Of a stretch of DNA of 64,000 nucleotides, positions 10,272 through 20,390 are shown piece after piece. The stretch spans positions 1,054,001-1,118,000 of the forward strand of contig NW_026647180.1 in NCBI RefSeq assembly GCF_950295315.1, given 5' to 3'. The notes under the pieces are model-generated. The model saw nothing but the letters and a program-made list of their open reading frames with translations, searched no databases and was not told the DNA's origin. The stretch is from Erinaceus europaeus (taxonomy: Eukaryota; Chordata; Mammalia; Eulipotyphla; Erinaceidae). Numbering within the stretch: position 1 is the first letter of the stretch; the number at the start of each line of letters is the position of its first letter. Position numbers and translations under genes: made by a program.

Positions 10272-11353
10272 TTGCCACAAGGGGTTATTGCCACAGCTCA
10301 GTGCCAGCACCTCGAATCCACTGCTCCTATGTTCCATTTTTCCCCTTTTTGCTGCCCTTGTTGCTTGATTATTGTGGTTATTAACATTATTATTGTTGTT
10401 GTTGTTGTTGTGATGGTTACTGTCCTTGCGTAGGACAGAGAAAAATGTAGAGAGGAGGGGAAAGAGAGATGGGGGAGAGAAAGATAGGCCCCCTGAAGAT
10501 CTGCTTCACTAAATGAATAAAGCGCTGACATTTTACTCAGTAGAAACACAGAGAAACGTATACATGTATATTACCTGTATTTTTATTTATGTATTCTTTT
10601 TTGTTTATTTATTTATTTATGTATTTATTTATTTATTTATTTATTTATGTATTTATCCATTTATTGCCTCCAGGGTTATTGTCAGGGTTAGGGGCCTGCA
10701 CCAGGAATCCACTGCTCCTTCAGACCACTTTTTCCCCTTTGGCTGCCCTTGTTGCCTGATCTTTGTTGTGGTTATTATTATTTTTGTTGTTGCTGTTACT
10801 GTCCTTGGGTAGGACAGAGAGAAAGGAAGAGAGGAGTGCAAAGGCAGAGGGGGGAGAGAAAGGTAGACCCCTGCAGGTCTGCTTCACTAGATAAACAAAA
10901 AGTGCATGTATATTTATTTACAAAGTGGATACACGGACTCATGTATACATGTATATTACCTGTATAATTTCTCTATGAGTATATATATATATATTTATTT
11001 ATTTATTCATTGCTTCCAGGGTTATTGCCAGTGCTCGGTGCCTGTACCAGGAATCCAATGCTCCTGCAGACCATTTATTCTCCTTTTGCTGCCCTTGTTG
11101 CTTGATCATTGTTGTGGTTCTTCTTCTTATTGTTGTTGTTGTTACTGTCCTTGCATAGGACACAGAGAAAGGGAGAGGGGAGGGGAAAGGCAAAGGGGGG
11201 AGAGAAAGATAGACCCCCTGAAGATCTGCTTCACTCCCTGTAAAGCGACTCCCCTGCAGGTGGAGGTCTGGGGGCCATTCCCTGGATTCTTCCTCCTGTC
11301 CCCTTGTTTTGTGCCACCACCACTTAACCCTCTGAGATACCGCCCAACCTCCC
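10238..11353 (-). mobile_element. Three antisense SINE-A fragments, copy 3
   Basis: Same triple arrangement, closely matching copy 2. Confidence 0.8.
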
Positions 11354-12129
11354 TGGATTTCCTTTTGACAGCAATATGACCTGTCTATTTTTTGAATCCT
11401 CATTATCCTGAGGATCAGTCCTGGAAATAGTGTCATGAGAAGACACAGGGGGATCTCTGGAATCAGAGAGCGCCTGGAACAGCAGCTGGGGCTCTGGAGC
11501 CAGGGCATGGGGCACCTACCCATCCACCCTCCATGGAGTCCACCTGCCTGCATCTTGGTCCTGCTCCCTCCCAAAAAGATTTTTTCCCTTGTTTCACTGA
11601 GAATCAGTCATCACACAGGAGAGTCAGGCAGCACTAATTAAAAAAATAAAGAAATAAATAAATAAAAGCGGTTGTGTTTTTTTTTTTTTTTTTTTTTTAC
11701 CCTTACTGAAGGACCAGCTTCTGGGAAGTACAGATTTTGAACCTGAAAACTCTGTCTGCCTGTCTCTGAGTCCACAGGAGGAGCCACTGCCCCAGCCAGA
11801 CCTTGTGTTCAGAGTGGGGTGTTTTCACCAGTCCTAGGCTTGCACAGAGCACTTGGGACTGGGTGGCCTGAGGCCCAAATGTTACAATGTAGATGGTTTG
11901 TTTACAGTTCCGGCTCCCCAGGACATTGGCCAGACCCAACTCCCTCTGGGACACCCAGAGGAAAAGATTCTTCCCATCCTTAGAGCAAATGGAGTGGAGG
12001 GGGAGGGGAGAGAGGTGCATGTGTGGGCTGCTCATGCCCAGGTGTGTGTGTGGGGCCATGGCAGGGGTCGGAAGGGGGTTGAGGGGCAGAAGGAGACTGT
12101 TTGAGGGGCAGGCTGCAGGCAGGGGAGCC

Positions 12130-12139
12130 CCTAAATAGG
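12130..12139. promoter_or_regulatory. CArG box, copy 3
   Basis: Exact CCTAAATAGG at the same unit position; copy 4 is cut off before this point. Confidence 0.5.
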
Positions 12140-12687
12140 TGCAGAGTTGTGTGTGCGTGGGTGTGGTGGCAGGGGGTTTGGGCTGGTCCCCTTGCTGGAT
12201 GGTGAGATGGCAGCTGGGCTGGCCCAGGTTCCCCAGGGCTGGAGGGCAGCAGCAGGCTGGCAGGAAAGGAGCGCAGGGAGGCACACAGTAGATGACTGTT
12301 GGGGAGCTGGGGGACAGGGGCCAAGGGGAAAAGGGGGCATCCTTGCGGAGGGGGAGGGGGCTGGACTGGAGAGTGGGTGGAGCTGGAGGCACCAGGTCCT
12401 CCGAAGAATCAGGGACTGACAGGACCAGATACCTGCACCCACCCACTGGATAGCAGCTGCAGCACCCAGAGCCAGCAGCCCTGAGTGAGTCCCTCTGAGG
12501 ATGAGGAAGGGGAGGGGGATGGGGGGGAGGAGGGCCGCTGTCAGCAGGCAACGGGGTCGACAGGGGCATCCGCTATGGAGGCCTGTGTCTACGTGGCCGC
12601 CCGCCAAACCCGGGGCAGCTCGGGGCATCTCAGGGCTCCCAGGGCCCTGGGGGGTGTCTGTGGGGCGGGGGCTGTCAGTCAGTCAGT

Positions 12688-12948
12688 GTGTCTGTGTGTC
12701 AGTGCACTTGCTTGGACAGGGGCGTGAATGCCCTTGGCCCCCAGCCCTTGGCTGTCAGATGCTGGCCCCGCGCCCGGACACACCCCCACCGCGCCCCTTA
12801 CCCCCGAGCGCTGCCCACCTGCACTGGATTTGGCCTGGGGCTCTGGCTCTGGTGGCTGGCCACCACCCTTCAGATCAAGTTCAGGGTGGGTGTCATGGCC
12901 GCCGCCTCCCTAGGGGTCAACTGGATGGGCGGGGTCCTCGTGACCTAG
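12688..12948 (+). CDS. Candidate small ORF with hydrophobic C-terminus, copy 4
   Basis: Same frame as copies 2 and 3, open to the TAG at 12946-12948. One core substitution in the N-terminal part (CGG to TGG, Arg to Trp). Function unknown. Confidence 0.28.
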   Translation: MSVCQCTCLDRGVNALGPQPLAVRCWPRARTHPHRAPYPRALPTCTGFGLGLWLWWLATTLQIKFRVGVMAAASLGVNWMGGVLVT

Positions 12949-12952
12949 CAAC
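12940..12952. promoter_or_regulatory. RFX-type X-box, copy 4
   Basis: GTGACC-T-AGCAAC, as in copies 2 and 3. Confidence 0.4.
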
Positions 12953-13245
12953 CTCTCGAGCCCTCTGTGATGTGCCCCCACCCAGGATTCTGTGCACAGG
13001 TGCACTGACACTGGCCAGACCAACTGCCCTGCCACTAGGTAAGGCGGCAGCGCCCAGACCCCTGGGCCCTGGCACAGAGGGATGGAAGGAATGGAGGACA
13101 GCGCTGACCAACGACAGACCTCGGGGCTGGCAGCCAAGGGAGCAAAGGAGGAAGTACACCAGGGAGCCCAGGCCACAGCTGCCTGCATGCCTGCCTGCCT
13201 TGCTGGATGCCTGTATGCTACCTCTGTCCAGGTGGGTTTCTCAGT

Positions 13246-13377
13246 TCCTCTCCTCTCCTCTCCACTGCTCTCCTCTCCTCTCCTCTGCTCTCCTCTCCTC
13301 TCCTCTCCTATCCTCTCCTCTCCTCCCCTCGCCTCGCCTAGCCTGGCCTTGCCTATCCTCTTGTCTCTTCTCTCTTC
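13246..13377. repeat. Pyrimidine minisatellite (mostly TCCTC), copy 4
   Basis: TCCTC pentamers with only a short CCTCG section at the 3' end. Confidence 0.9.
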
Positions 13378-13642
13378 TGGGTACCCTGCTCACCAGCTTG
13401 ATTGCTTCTGACATTTCGTTTGTAACAGCTGCCCGCACCCGCCCCCTTCCGCGCACCTGATGTGACCCAGCTCACAGGCTCACCTGCTCACCCCACCCAC
13501 ACCCTTACCCCCCACCACATTCCCTGGATCAGCTCCTCTGCCCTATTCAGCCAAACTGGCCACTTGGGAATGTATCTGTGCAGGCTTGACTGTCTTTATC
13601 ATTCAAGGTTATATCTCTTTTTGTACTTAGCTTGGTTGATTG

Positions 13643-13702
13643 GTGGATGGATAGTTGGATGGATGGATAGATGGATGGATAGATGGATGGATGGATGGAT
13701 GA
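13643..13702. repeat. (GGAT)n microsatellite, copy 4
   Basis: Shorter tract with two AGAT interruptions. Confidence 0.95.
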
Positions 13703-13968
13703 AACGATGCACGGGTTGATTGATTGGTGTGGTAGAGGCAGAGAGCCATCTAGGGGTACTTGAGACCTTTGGCATCAGAGCCCTAGTCTGCTGTCGAATG
13801 TAAAACATCAACTGCTCAATAAATAAATGAATAAATTAATAAAATAAACTGGGTCAACAAAAAACACGGTGTCTTTGCGCTTTCTGGATATGGTATGCTG
13901 TGAGGATCTTAATAAGGAAAGCATTGTCCAAAGCAGCCCCTTGAAATGTTGGGATATTTCATTTTCCC

Positions 13969-14025
13969 TTCTTCTTCTTCTTCTTCTTCTTCTTCTTCTT
14001 CTTCTTCTTCTTCTTCTTCTTCTTT
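13969..14025. repeat. (CTT/GAA)n microsatellite, copy 4
   Basis: About 57 bp, followed by the TTTGTTTCTTTGC spacer shared only with copy 1. Confidence 0.97.
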
Positions 14026-14040
14026 TGTTTCTTTGCTTTC

Positions 14041-14247
14041 TATTATCTTGATTTATTTTTTGGAATGGACAGTCAGGAATCGAGAGGGAAGGGAGGGATA
14101 GAGATTTTGAGAACCAGAGAGACACGTGCAGCACTTCGGCACCACTTGTAAAGATTTCCCCCTGCAGGTGGGGACCAGGGTCTTGAACCCGGGTCCTCCT
14201 ACAGTGTAACATGAGTGTTTAACCAGGTGAGGCACCACCTGCTACCC
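14041..14247 (-). mobile_element. SINE-B fragment in unit, copy 4
   Basis: Same insertion as in the other units, with two private substitutions. Confidence 0.85.
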
Positions 14248-14389
14248 TTAATGTGACATTTGTTTTAGCAATGAAAAGAAATTCTCTTGGCTAGGTAAGA
14301 AATAAATAAAATATAAATAAATAAATAAAAGTGCTTTTACATTTACACAGTGGATACACACACTCCGACATATTCATGTATATTACCTG

Positions 14390-15486
14390 TACTATTTATT
14401 TATTTATTTATTTATTGCCACAAGGGGTTATTGCCACAACTCAGTGCCAGCACCTCGAATCCACTGCTCCTATGTTCCGTTTTTCCTCTTTTTGCTGCCC
14501 TTGTTGCTTGATTATTGTGGTTATTAACATTATTATTGTTGTTGTTGTTGTTGTGATGGATACTGTCCTTGCAGAGGACAGAGAAAAATGTAGACAGGAG
14601 GGGAAAGAGAGATGGGGGAGAGAAAGATAGGGCCCCTGAAGATCTGCTTCACTAAATAAATAAAGCGCTGACATTTTACTCAGTAGAAACACAGAGAAAC
14701 GTATACATGTATATTACCTGTATTTTTTATTTATGTATTCTTTATCTGTTTCTTTATTTATTTATTTATGTATTTATCCATTTATTGCCTCCAGGGTTAT
14801 TGTCAGGGTTAGGGGCCTGCACCAGGAATCCACTGCTCCTGCAGACCACTTTTTCCCCTTTGGCTGCCCTTGTTGCCTGATCTTTGTTGTGGTTATTATT
14901 ATTTTTGTTGTTGCTGTTACTGTCCTTGCATAGGACAGAGAGAAAGGGAGAGAGGAGTGGAAAGGCAGAGGGGGGAGAGAAAGGTAGACCCCTGCAGGTC
15001 TGCTTCACTAGATAAACAAAAAGTGCATGTATATTTATTTACAAAGTGGATACACGGATGCATGTATACATGTATATTATGTGTATATTTTCTCTATGAG
15101 TTTATATATATATAAATAATAAGAAATAAATATATTTATTTATTGCTTCCAGGGTTATGCCAGTGCTTGGTGCCTGTACCAGGAATCCACTGCTCCTGCA
15201 GACCATTTATTCTCCTTTTGCTGCCCTTGTTGCTTGATCATTGTTGTGGTTCTTCTTCTTATTGTTGTTGTTGTTACTGTCCTTGCATAGGACACAGAGA
15301 AAGGGAGAGGGGAGGGGAAAGGCAAAGGGGGGAGAGAAAGATAGACCCCCTGAAGATCTGCTTCACTCCCTGTAAAGCAACTCCCCTGCAGGTGGGGGTC
15401 TGGGGGCCATTCCCAGGATTCTTCCTCCTGTCCCCTTGTTTTGTGCCACCACCACTTAACCCTCTGAGATACCGCCCAACCTCCCT
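14390..15486 (-). mobile_element. Three antisense SINE-A fragments, copy 4
   Basis: Same triple arrangement, but the diagnostic variants (ATTATGTGTATATT, TTATGCCAGTGCTTGG) match copy 1. Confidence 0.8.
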
Positions 15487-15675
15487 GGATTTCCTTTTGA
15501 CAGCAATATGACCTGTCTATTTTTTGAATCCTCATTATCCTGAGGATCAGTCCTGGAAATAGTGTCATGAGAAGACACAGGGGGATCTCTGGAATCAGAG
15601 AGCGCCTGGAACAGCAGCTGGGGCTCTGGAGCCAGGGCATGGGGCACCTACCCATCCACCCTCCATGGAGTCCAC

Positions 15676-15756
15676 ACATATGTTCTTGGCAGCACAATTT
15701 GTAATAGCCAAAACCTGGAAGCAACCCAGGTTTCCAACAACAGATGAGTGGCTGAG

Positions 15757-15812
<56 letters not shown>

Positions 15813-16188
15813 TTATAAAAAATGGTGACTTTACCATTTTCAGCCAATCTTGCGATCTTGGATGGACCTTGAAAAATTCATGTTAAGTAAAATAAGTCAG
15901 AAACAAAAGGATGAATATGGTATGATCTCAATGTCAGGCAGAAGTTGAACAAGATCAGAAAGGAAAACACAGGTAGCAAGCACCTGAACTGGGATTGGCA
16001 TATTGCACCAAAATAAAAGACTCTGGGTTGGGTGGGTGGAGAGAATCCAAGAAGGATGACAGAGGATCTAGTGGGGGTTGAATTGTTATATGGAACACTG
16101 GGAAATGTTATGCATGTACAAACTATTGTATTTACTATTGAATGTAGAACATTAATTCCCCAATAAAGAAATTAAAAAAAAAAAAAAC
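15676..16188 (+). mobile_element. L1 3' end (truncated)
   Basis: Sense L1: TTCTTGGCAGCACAATTTGT and AGCCAAAACCTGGAAGCAAC are classic ORF2 3'-end sequence, followed by a 3' UTR and AATAAAGAAATT plus poly(A). It is 5'-truncated and directly abuts the macrosatellite break. Confidence 0.93.
15760..15809. repeat. (TA)n microsatellite inside L1
   Basis: Uninterrupted TA run of about 50 bp, replacing the usual short A/T stretch of the L1 3' end. Confidence 0.95.
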
Positions 16189-17329
16189 CTTCCGCATGCC
16201 CCATCCTCCCTCTTTACAGGGCAGGGAGGGTGTCCTGGGGAGTCATTCCAGGCTGGTCCCTGTCAGCAAGAAAGATGCAGCTAATCAAATCCAACAGGGA
16301 CCCAAAAGAAAGGAGAAAGGATGAGCTATTAGTCTGTTTTTCCCCCAAGTCAGTATTTGTTGCTACTATGTTTAATATCCTGTGCTACTTTTCAAAGTGG
16401 ATGAACATTCTTATGAAGTCAAGTCTAAATCTCAGGAAAGTAAGGAGTTTTAGTTCAGGCAAGTGAGAGGAGCCCTGGAAAGTATGACATGGTCTGTGAG
16501 GCTGGAGCTCCAGATCTGCAACTTCTCTCAACCTCTGACTGAGAACCCATGGCCTAGGGCTCTGGGGAAGGAGGGAAGGAAACTTGTTTTGAGAATCATG
16601 CAAAGGGGAAACCTGGGCCTATTGATTCACTCAACAACAGTGTGTGTGTGGGTGCAGGATTAAGGGTGATGGTTTATGGTCTAGTTGATCTCACATGGGT
16701 AAAATTTCCCATCTCACCATGATAAGTGTCTTCAGTTTATGGAATTTCAATTCACCTTTGAAAATAGCTGTTGTCTCCAATCACAAGTTGTAAGGAAGGG
16801 AAAATAAAGAGTGCTGACCACAAGTCCCTCAGAAATCAATAATGGAGTATGATACATATGTGAAGGAGGGACCAACACCTGCCTGAGTGGCAGGTGGCTC
16901 TAAACCAGAACTCACCACCATGGGGCAGGGCAGGAGAGAGGGCCACACTGCTGTACAGATATCTGCATTATTTCATTACACTTGAAAGATAGAAAATATG
17001 TACTGGCAAAAATACCTCTCCAGACAGGAATGCCACTCTTGCTTTTGCTGAACAGACCTGCAGTGCAAGAAATTGGGAAGAAATAAATCCAACTCCACAA
17101 AATACTGGTGTCCATATTTTCTTTCTTTGTCTGCTGGCCCTCTCATGCATGATTACACTGTCCCAGATGACCCATGTTTTCTTTTGTTTTTCCCTTTTAA
17201 TGTTCAGAAGAGAATGAGAGAGAAAAATAAAGACTTCATGCTTGAGCAATTGGCTTTACAAACAACCAGATGAAAATGTTTTAGATGTAAAAGTCATGAC
17301 CACATGGAAAACCAAGATGGAGGTCTTAC
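16189..17329. other. Unassigned single-copy DNA
   Basis: No repeat family or coding frame recognised. The third PH exon expected here on the minus strand (by analogy with arm B) was looked for and not seen. Confidence 0.5.
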
Positions 17330-17479
17330 GAGAAAGTGACCACGAAGCTGTTCCTGGACCAGCCTATAGTGATTGACCTCCGGTCTCTGCTGGTGGCTCT
17401 CCTGGACCTCTCCAGGTAGGCAGACACCCACAGGCTACGCAGGGGCACCGAGTGCTTGATCGTGAAGTTGCTTTCAAAC
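17330..17479 (-). CDS. ARHGAP20-like PH-domain exon 2, arm A
   Basis: On the minus strand, CTGTCTCTCCAG precedes a 150-bp exon that ends at a GTAAG donor. It reads FESNFTIKHSVPLRSLWVSA, continues for ten codons rich in Arg and Ser, and ends with SITIGWSRNSFVVTF. The pattern matches the second half of the N-terminal PH domain of ARHGAP20 (aligned core: FKIK, Trp, then GWP..NFVATF). The open frame joins in phase with the exon at 18330-18491 through a shared Lys codon. No following exon was found, so the gene copy is probably incomplete and cut near the macrosatellite. The symbol is left empty because this is a paralogue, not ARHGAP20 itself. Confidence 0.75.
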
Positions 17480-18329
17480 CTGGAGAGACAGCAAGAAGAC
17501 CTCAGTCACTCTGCCCTGTACTCTCAGCCGAGCCCATGAAGACCTGCTCCTGCAGCTCTGTCCTCATCTGGCAGCTCAGCAAGAGTGGGGAGAAGGGCCT
17601 GAGCACTGTGTGTGCTGACTGATCCTGGAGACATCTCACCAAAGGCAGGAAGCAGCCAGCCCTCAGAGCTGAGGCTCCAGTGTGGCCGCACTCTGTACTT
17701 CAGTGTTTACAGATGCCACTCAGTGAACAATAAGTGTCCTTTCCTGTTGCTGAAATTCTGAAACTTATATTTTGTTACATTTAATTGTATATAGTATATA
17801 ATTAAAACTCATAAATTAATAGAAGTGATGCACTTTTTACTTCAGACCTACTAGTTTATTTTAGGACTTCATACAAAAGAACACAATTGGAAAAAAATCA
17901 ATTCCTTTTCATAAAGGAATGAAAAAAATTTATTTCCAGTTTTTTTCAAGTATTGATTTAGCATGAGAGGAACAGATCACCAGGTAGCCTAATTTTAAAA
18001 TCCATTTGGTGACTGATGAGCGAGACAGAGAGAACAATACATGACACAAGCATATGCAGTGTCACAGACCAGATCTGATATTTATGCTGAGTTGTTTCTA
18101 CCCAGTGCCAGAAACTTCTCCAGTCACAGAGTCACTCTCCTTCTCCCTCCCCCCCATGTATGTACATTTTTTTTTTGCACTGCTGGGGCCTTGCACATGC
18201 AAAACATAACCACTATAGCCAACCAGCCCAGGAGGTGGCACCAGGAGGCAGCATTCAGTGCTTCTTTGGCCCACATGGCCTGCACTGTCCCACCCCCAGG
18301 TCATACGTGGAAATGGAGCATCTACAGAC
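17480..18329 (-). other. Intron of arm A PH gene
   Basis: AT-rich DNA between the two PH exons, with a degraded SINE-like stretch near 18165-18290. No other exon seen. Confidence 0.5.
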
Positions 18330-18491
18330 TTTGAGCTAGAGATGAGCAAGACATTGGAGTATAGGTGCAGCTGTCGCGCCTGCCTCCTGCGGCCCCTTTT
18401 GACCTTGGCTGTGGTGGCCAGCAGCAGCCTGCCACAGGGCCCCTCCCAAGCATCCTCTCCTTCAGAAGTGGCTGAGTCCTCAGAAGACCGC
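18330..18491 (-). CDS. ARHGAP20-like PH-domain exon 1, arm A
   Basis: A 162-bp minus-strand exon after GATGTGTTCCAG. It begins RSSEDSATSEGEDAW and ends with KVKRGRRRQARQLHLYSNVL followed by LISSSK, the first strands of a PH domain in the ARHGAP20 pattern (LKRGLQRQERHLFLFNDL). The counterpart in arm B (57289-57444) is 156 bp and in the same phase. The splice donor here is GTCTGT, which is weak and could prevent normal splicing. The frame stays open past the donor to 18098, which is not taken as coding. Confidence 0.72.
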
Positions 18492-19254
18492 CTGGAACAC
18501 ATCAACCACAGCCACTAAGGGCTCAAATAGACAGCAGGTTTGTATGCTTAACATCCTCAGTGACATGACAGGCTAGTCATTTATTTTAATCCACCAAACA
18601 GAAACCCAGACTTCCAGTCAGGAGTCCCTGGGTTATAGAGAGCCCCTGTGAGAGATGAGGTCGCTCAGGGACTGATGGAGAAGGGAGCAGTTTGAAGTCA
18701 GGACACTGGGCCTCGCCAGACAATCCAGATGGGAGGGCTAGAGGAAGCAGCTAGGCCGCTCAGAGCTCGAGGAAGAAAACAAGCAAATAGACAAAGGGAG
18801 AGAGAAATAAAAAAATCTTCAACACAATAAGAAGTTTCTCTTGGAACTAGCAGAGGTTACATTAAATGGCATGTAGAGCTGTGGAGAGGTGAGGGCAATG
18901 TGGCTGCAGATGAGTCTAAAATTTTAGGTAATAGGAATCTGGAAAACTGACTCCAATCTTGTCTAAAGCAATTATTACACTTTGGGGAAAATTATCAGAA
19001 TCAGAAAATAACACTAAAAGATCCAAATATCTCTAATTGCAAGGAAGTAGCTAAATAATACTGAACTATGGGTGGACTTCAATAGGACTGTCCAGTCTTA
19101 ACAGCTATGACAACTCAATTCAATAGAACATGAAAGTTCTTGACAAACACAGCAGATTATTTTACTCATTTCATTATTTATACAGAAAACCCTCCCATGG
19201 GCCCTGAGAAGTGTCTGCCTAAGAAGGTCTAACCTGCTTTCTCATATTCCGCAG
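18492..19254. other. Conserved spacer between divergent units, arm A
   Basis: No gene is seen inside, but stretches are shared in inverted orientation with arm B, for example CTCTCACAGGGGCTCT (18641-18656, on the minus strand) against CTCTCACAGGAGCTCT (57126-57141), and GGAGTCAGTTTTCCAG against AGAGTCAGTTTTCCAG. Confidence 0.6.
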
Positions 19255-19501
19255 GACTGAGTGCCAGGAACAGGACTCTCTCTTCATGAAACCAGAGCTG
19301 AAGACCAGCAGAGCCCGTTCCCATGTTTCAGAGCGAATGAACCAGAGCACTTCCCATCACTGCCCTGCTCCTCTGACAACCACACCCAGCACAGGGAGAG
19401 TCTACCTCAAGCAAGAGAGCCAGCCAAGACACCCTGAAAGCCTGGAGGGCTTTTGGGTGGAAGCAGACATCCTTCACTCTTACTCCTTGACTTTGAAGTA
19501 A
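19255..19501 (+). CDS. Divergent open frame, arm A (YLKQESQPRHPESLE)
   Basis: Plus-strand frame opposite and about 0.8 kb from the PH exons, after an acceptor-like CTCATATTCCGCAG. It contains GRVYLKQESQPRHPESLEG, FWVEADILHS and YSLTLK and ends at TAA 19499-19501. Arm B has a related minus-strand frame (LYLKQGSQPRHPESLED and DTDILYSSLLDVK). The shared frame supports a former coding exon. Its C-terminus is about 19 residues shorter than arm B's. No family was recognised. It may be an exon of a gene that shares a bidirectional promoter with the PH gene. Confidence 0.45.
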
Positions 19502-19924
19502 AGTAAGAGTACAATACCCCGAGTACTGCCAACTTCGTCCTCAAGTCTGAAGATTCTGCAGTAGCCTTGGCCACTGGAGCTGTGCTGTGATGTCACAGTC
19601 TAAGGCTCTTGACATCACTGACACACTGCAGAACAGCCTCCTGGGGCCAGCAATGCCCCCCGCTGTTCATCTTTAAAAACCAGTATTTCGCTTGTGAGAT
19701 GACAGCAGCCTCACATGCAGGTGTAAGAAAGGACATTTAGTTCTACTGACCCAGTGGTAGTACTTGCCTAGATTATAGTATCATGGTCAGGATGTTCACA
19801 AGGACAGAGTCAGACATATATATTTATCTGCTCATGATACCTTTAAACTCACCTAAGCTTTTTTTTCCCACCTCTATCACTACTTTCAAATTTCAAAAAT
19901 GTTTTACTGAATTCCTCCTTCATC
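19502..19924. other. Outer part of arm A and unassigned DNA
   Basis: 19540-19640 aligns inversely with 55930-55995 in arm B (TGACATCACAG and GAATCTTCAG blocks). The rest shows nothing recognisable. Confidence 0.5.
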
Positions 19925-20390
19925 TCTTTTTTTAATTGGGGGATTATTGGCTTACAATAAATTCAGTTGTTAGTACCTGTATAACATTCCTCATTTTTCT
20001 GTATCCTTCTGTCTCTGTCTTCCTCTTTCCTCCTTTCTTTTTCCCCCCTCATTTAGGAGTACAGTTTCTCACTGCTCCCATTACCAAACATCTGTGTCCC
20101 CACCTCACCCCCTGGTAACCATTATAGTTCTCCCACATTCTTAAAGCTGCACATCTTTTTTTTTCACATTTGTGTGTTTAATTCTCTACATTCTGAATGT
20201 GAGTGAAACCATTCTGTAGCTGTCCCTTACCTCCTTACTCACCCACTAAGTATAATCCATTTTATCCCAATGGACACAATATCATCTTTTTTATTTTCCA
20301 AGTGATACTTCATTGAGTATATGTCCCATAACTTTTTTATCCAGTCATCTGTCAAAGGGCATTTGGGCTGTTTCTAAATGGGGGCTATAT
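19925..20390 (-). mobile_element. Old L1 3' region, antisense
   Basis: Antisense L1: CCTGGTAACCATTATAG, GAGTGAAACCATTCTGTAGC and the degenerate GTCATCTGTCAAAGGGCATT block are the complement of the L1 3' end. Diverged, so an older subfamily. Confidence 0.75.

Larger units (their letters stand above)
8362..12548 (+). repeat. Macrosatellite unit, copy 3
   Basis: Near twin of copy 2. It shares the shortened CTT-to-TATTATCTTG junction and the expanded TTTA tract near 10605-10660 with copy 2, unlike copies 1 and 4. Confidence 0.95.
1..15675 (+). repeat. 4.18-kb macrosatellite array (3 full units plus 1 truncated)
   Basis: The same sequence recurs head to tail. The anchor CAACGGGGTCGACAGG (slightly changed in copy 1) lies at 1, 4183, 8362 and 12549, giving spacings of 4182, 4179 and 4187 bp. 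The anchor CTCCATGGAGTCCAC lies at 3162, 7347, 11529 and 15661. Spacing varies mainly through simple-sequence tracts. The left edge is outside the window, so total copy number is unknown. The right edge is abrupt at 15675, where L1 sequence begins. No full-length gene product is evident. Confidence 0.97.
12549..15675 (+). repeat. Macrosatellite unit, copy 4 (truncated, chimeric)
   Basis: The first about 1.7 kb follows copies 2 and 3; from roughly 14.0-14.4 kb onward the diagnostic variants follow copy 1. The unit stops after about 3.13 kb at GTCCAC, where an L1 3' end begins, so the CArG-containing part of the core is missing. Confidence 0.93.

Noticed and set aside
11703..12569. 288-codon minus-strand proline-rich frame (and 206-215 codon relatives in other copies)
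   Set aside because: Proline/serine-rich low-complexity translation of a purine-rich strand. It is repeated only because the units are near identical, and the frame differs between copies 1-2 and 3 through a one-base change.
1..15675. CRISPR-like or bacterial repeat array
   Set aside because: Unit length of 4 kb, mammalian SINEs inside and no short direct repeats with unique spacers.
18098..18329. Continuation of the arm A PH exon 1 frame past its donor
   Set aside because: The PH pattern ends at the donor and continues correctly only in exon 2; the extension has no similarity to arm B.
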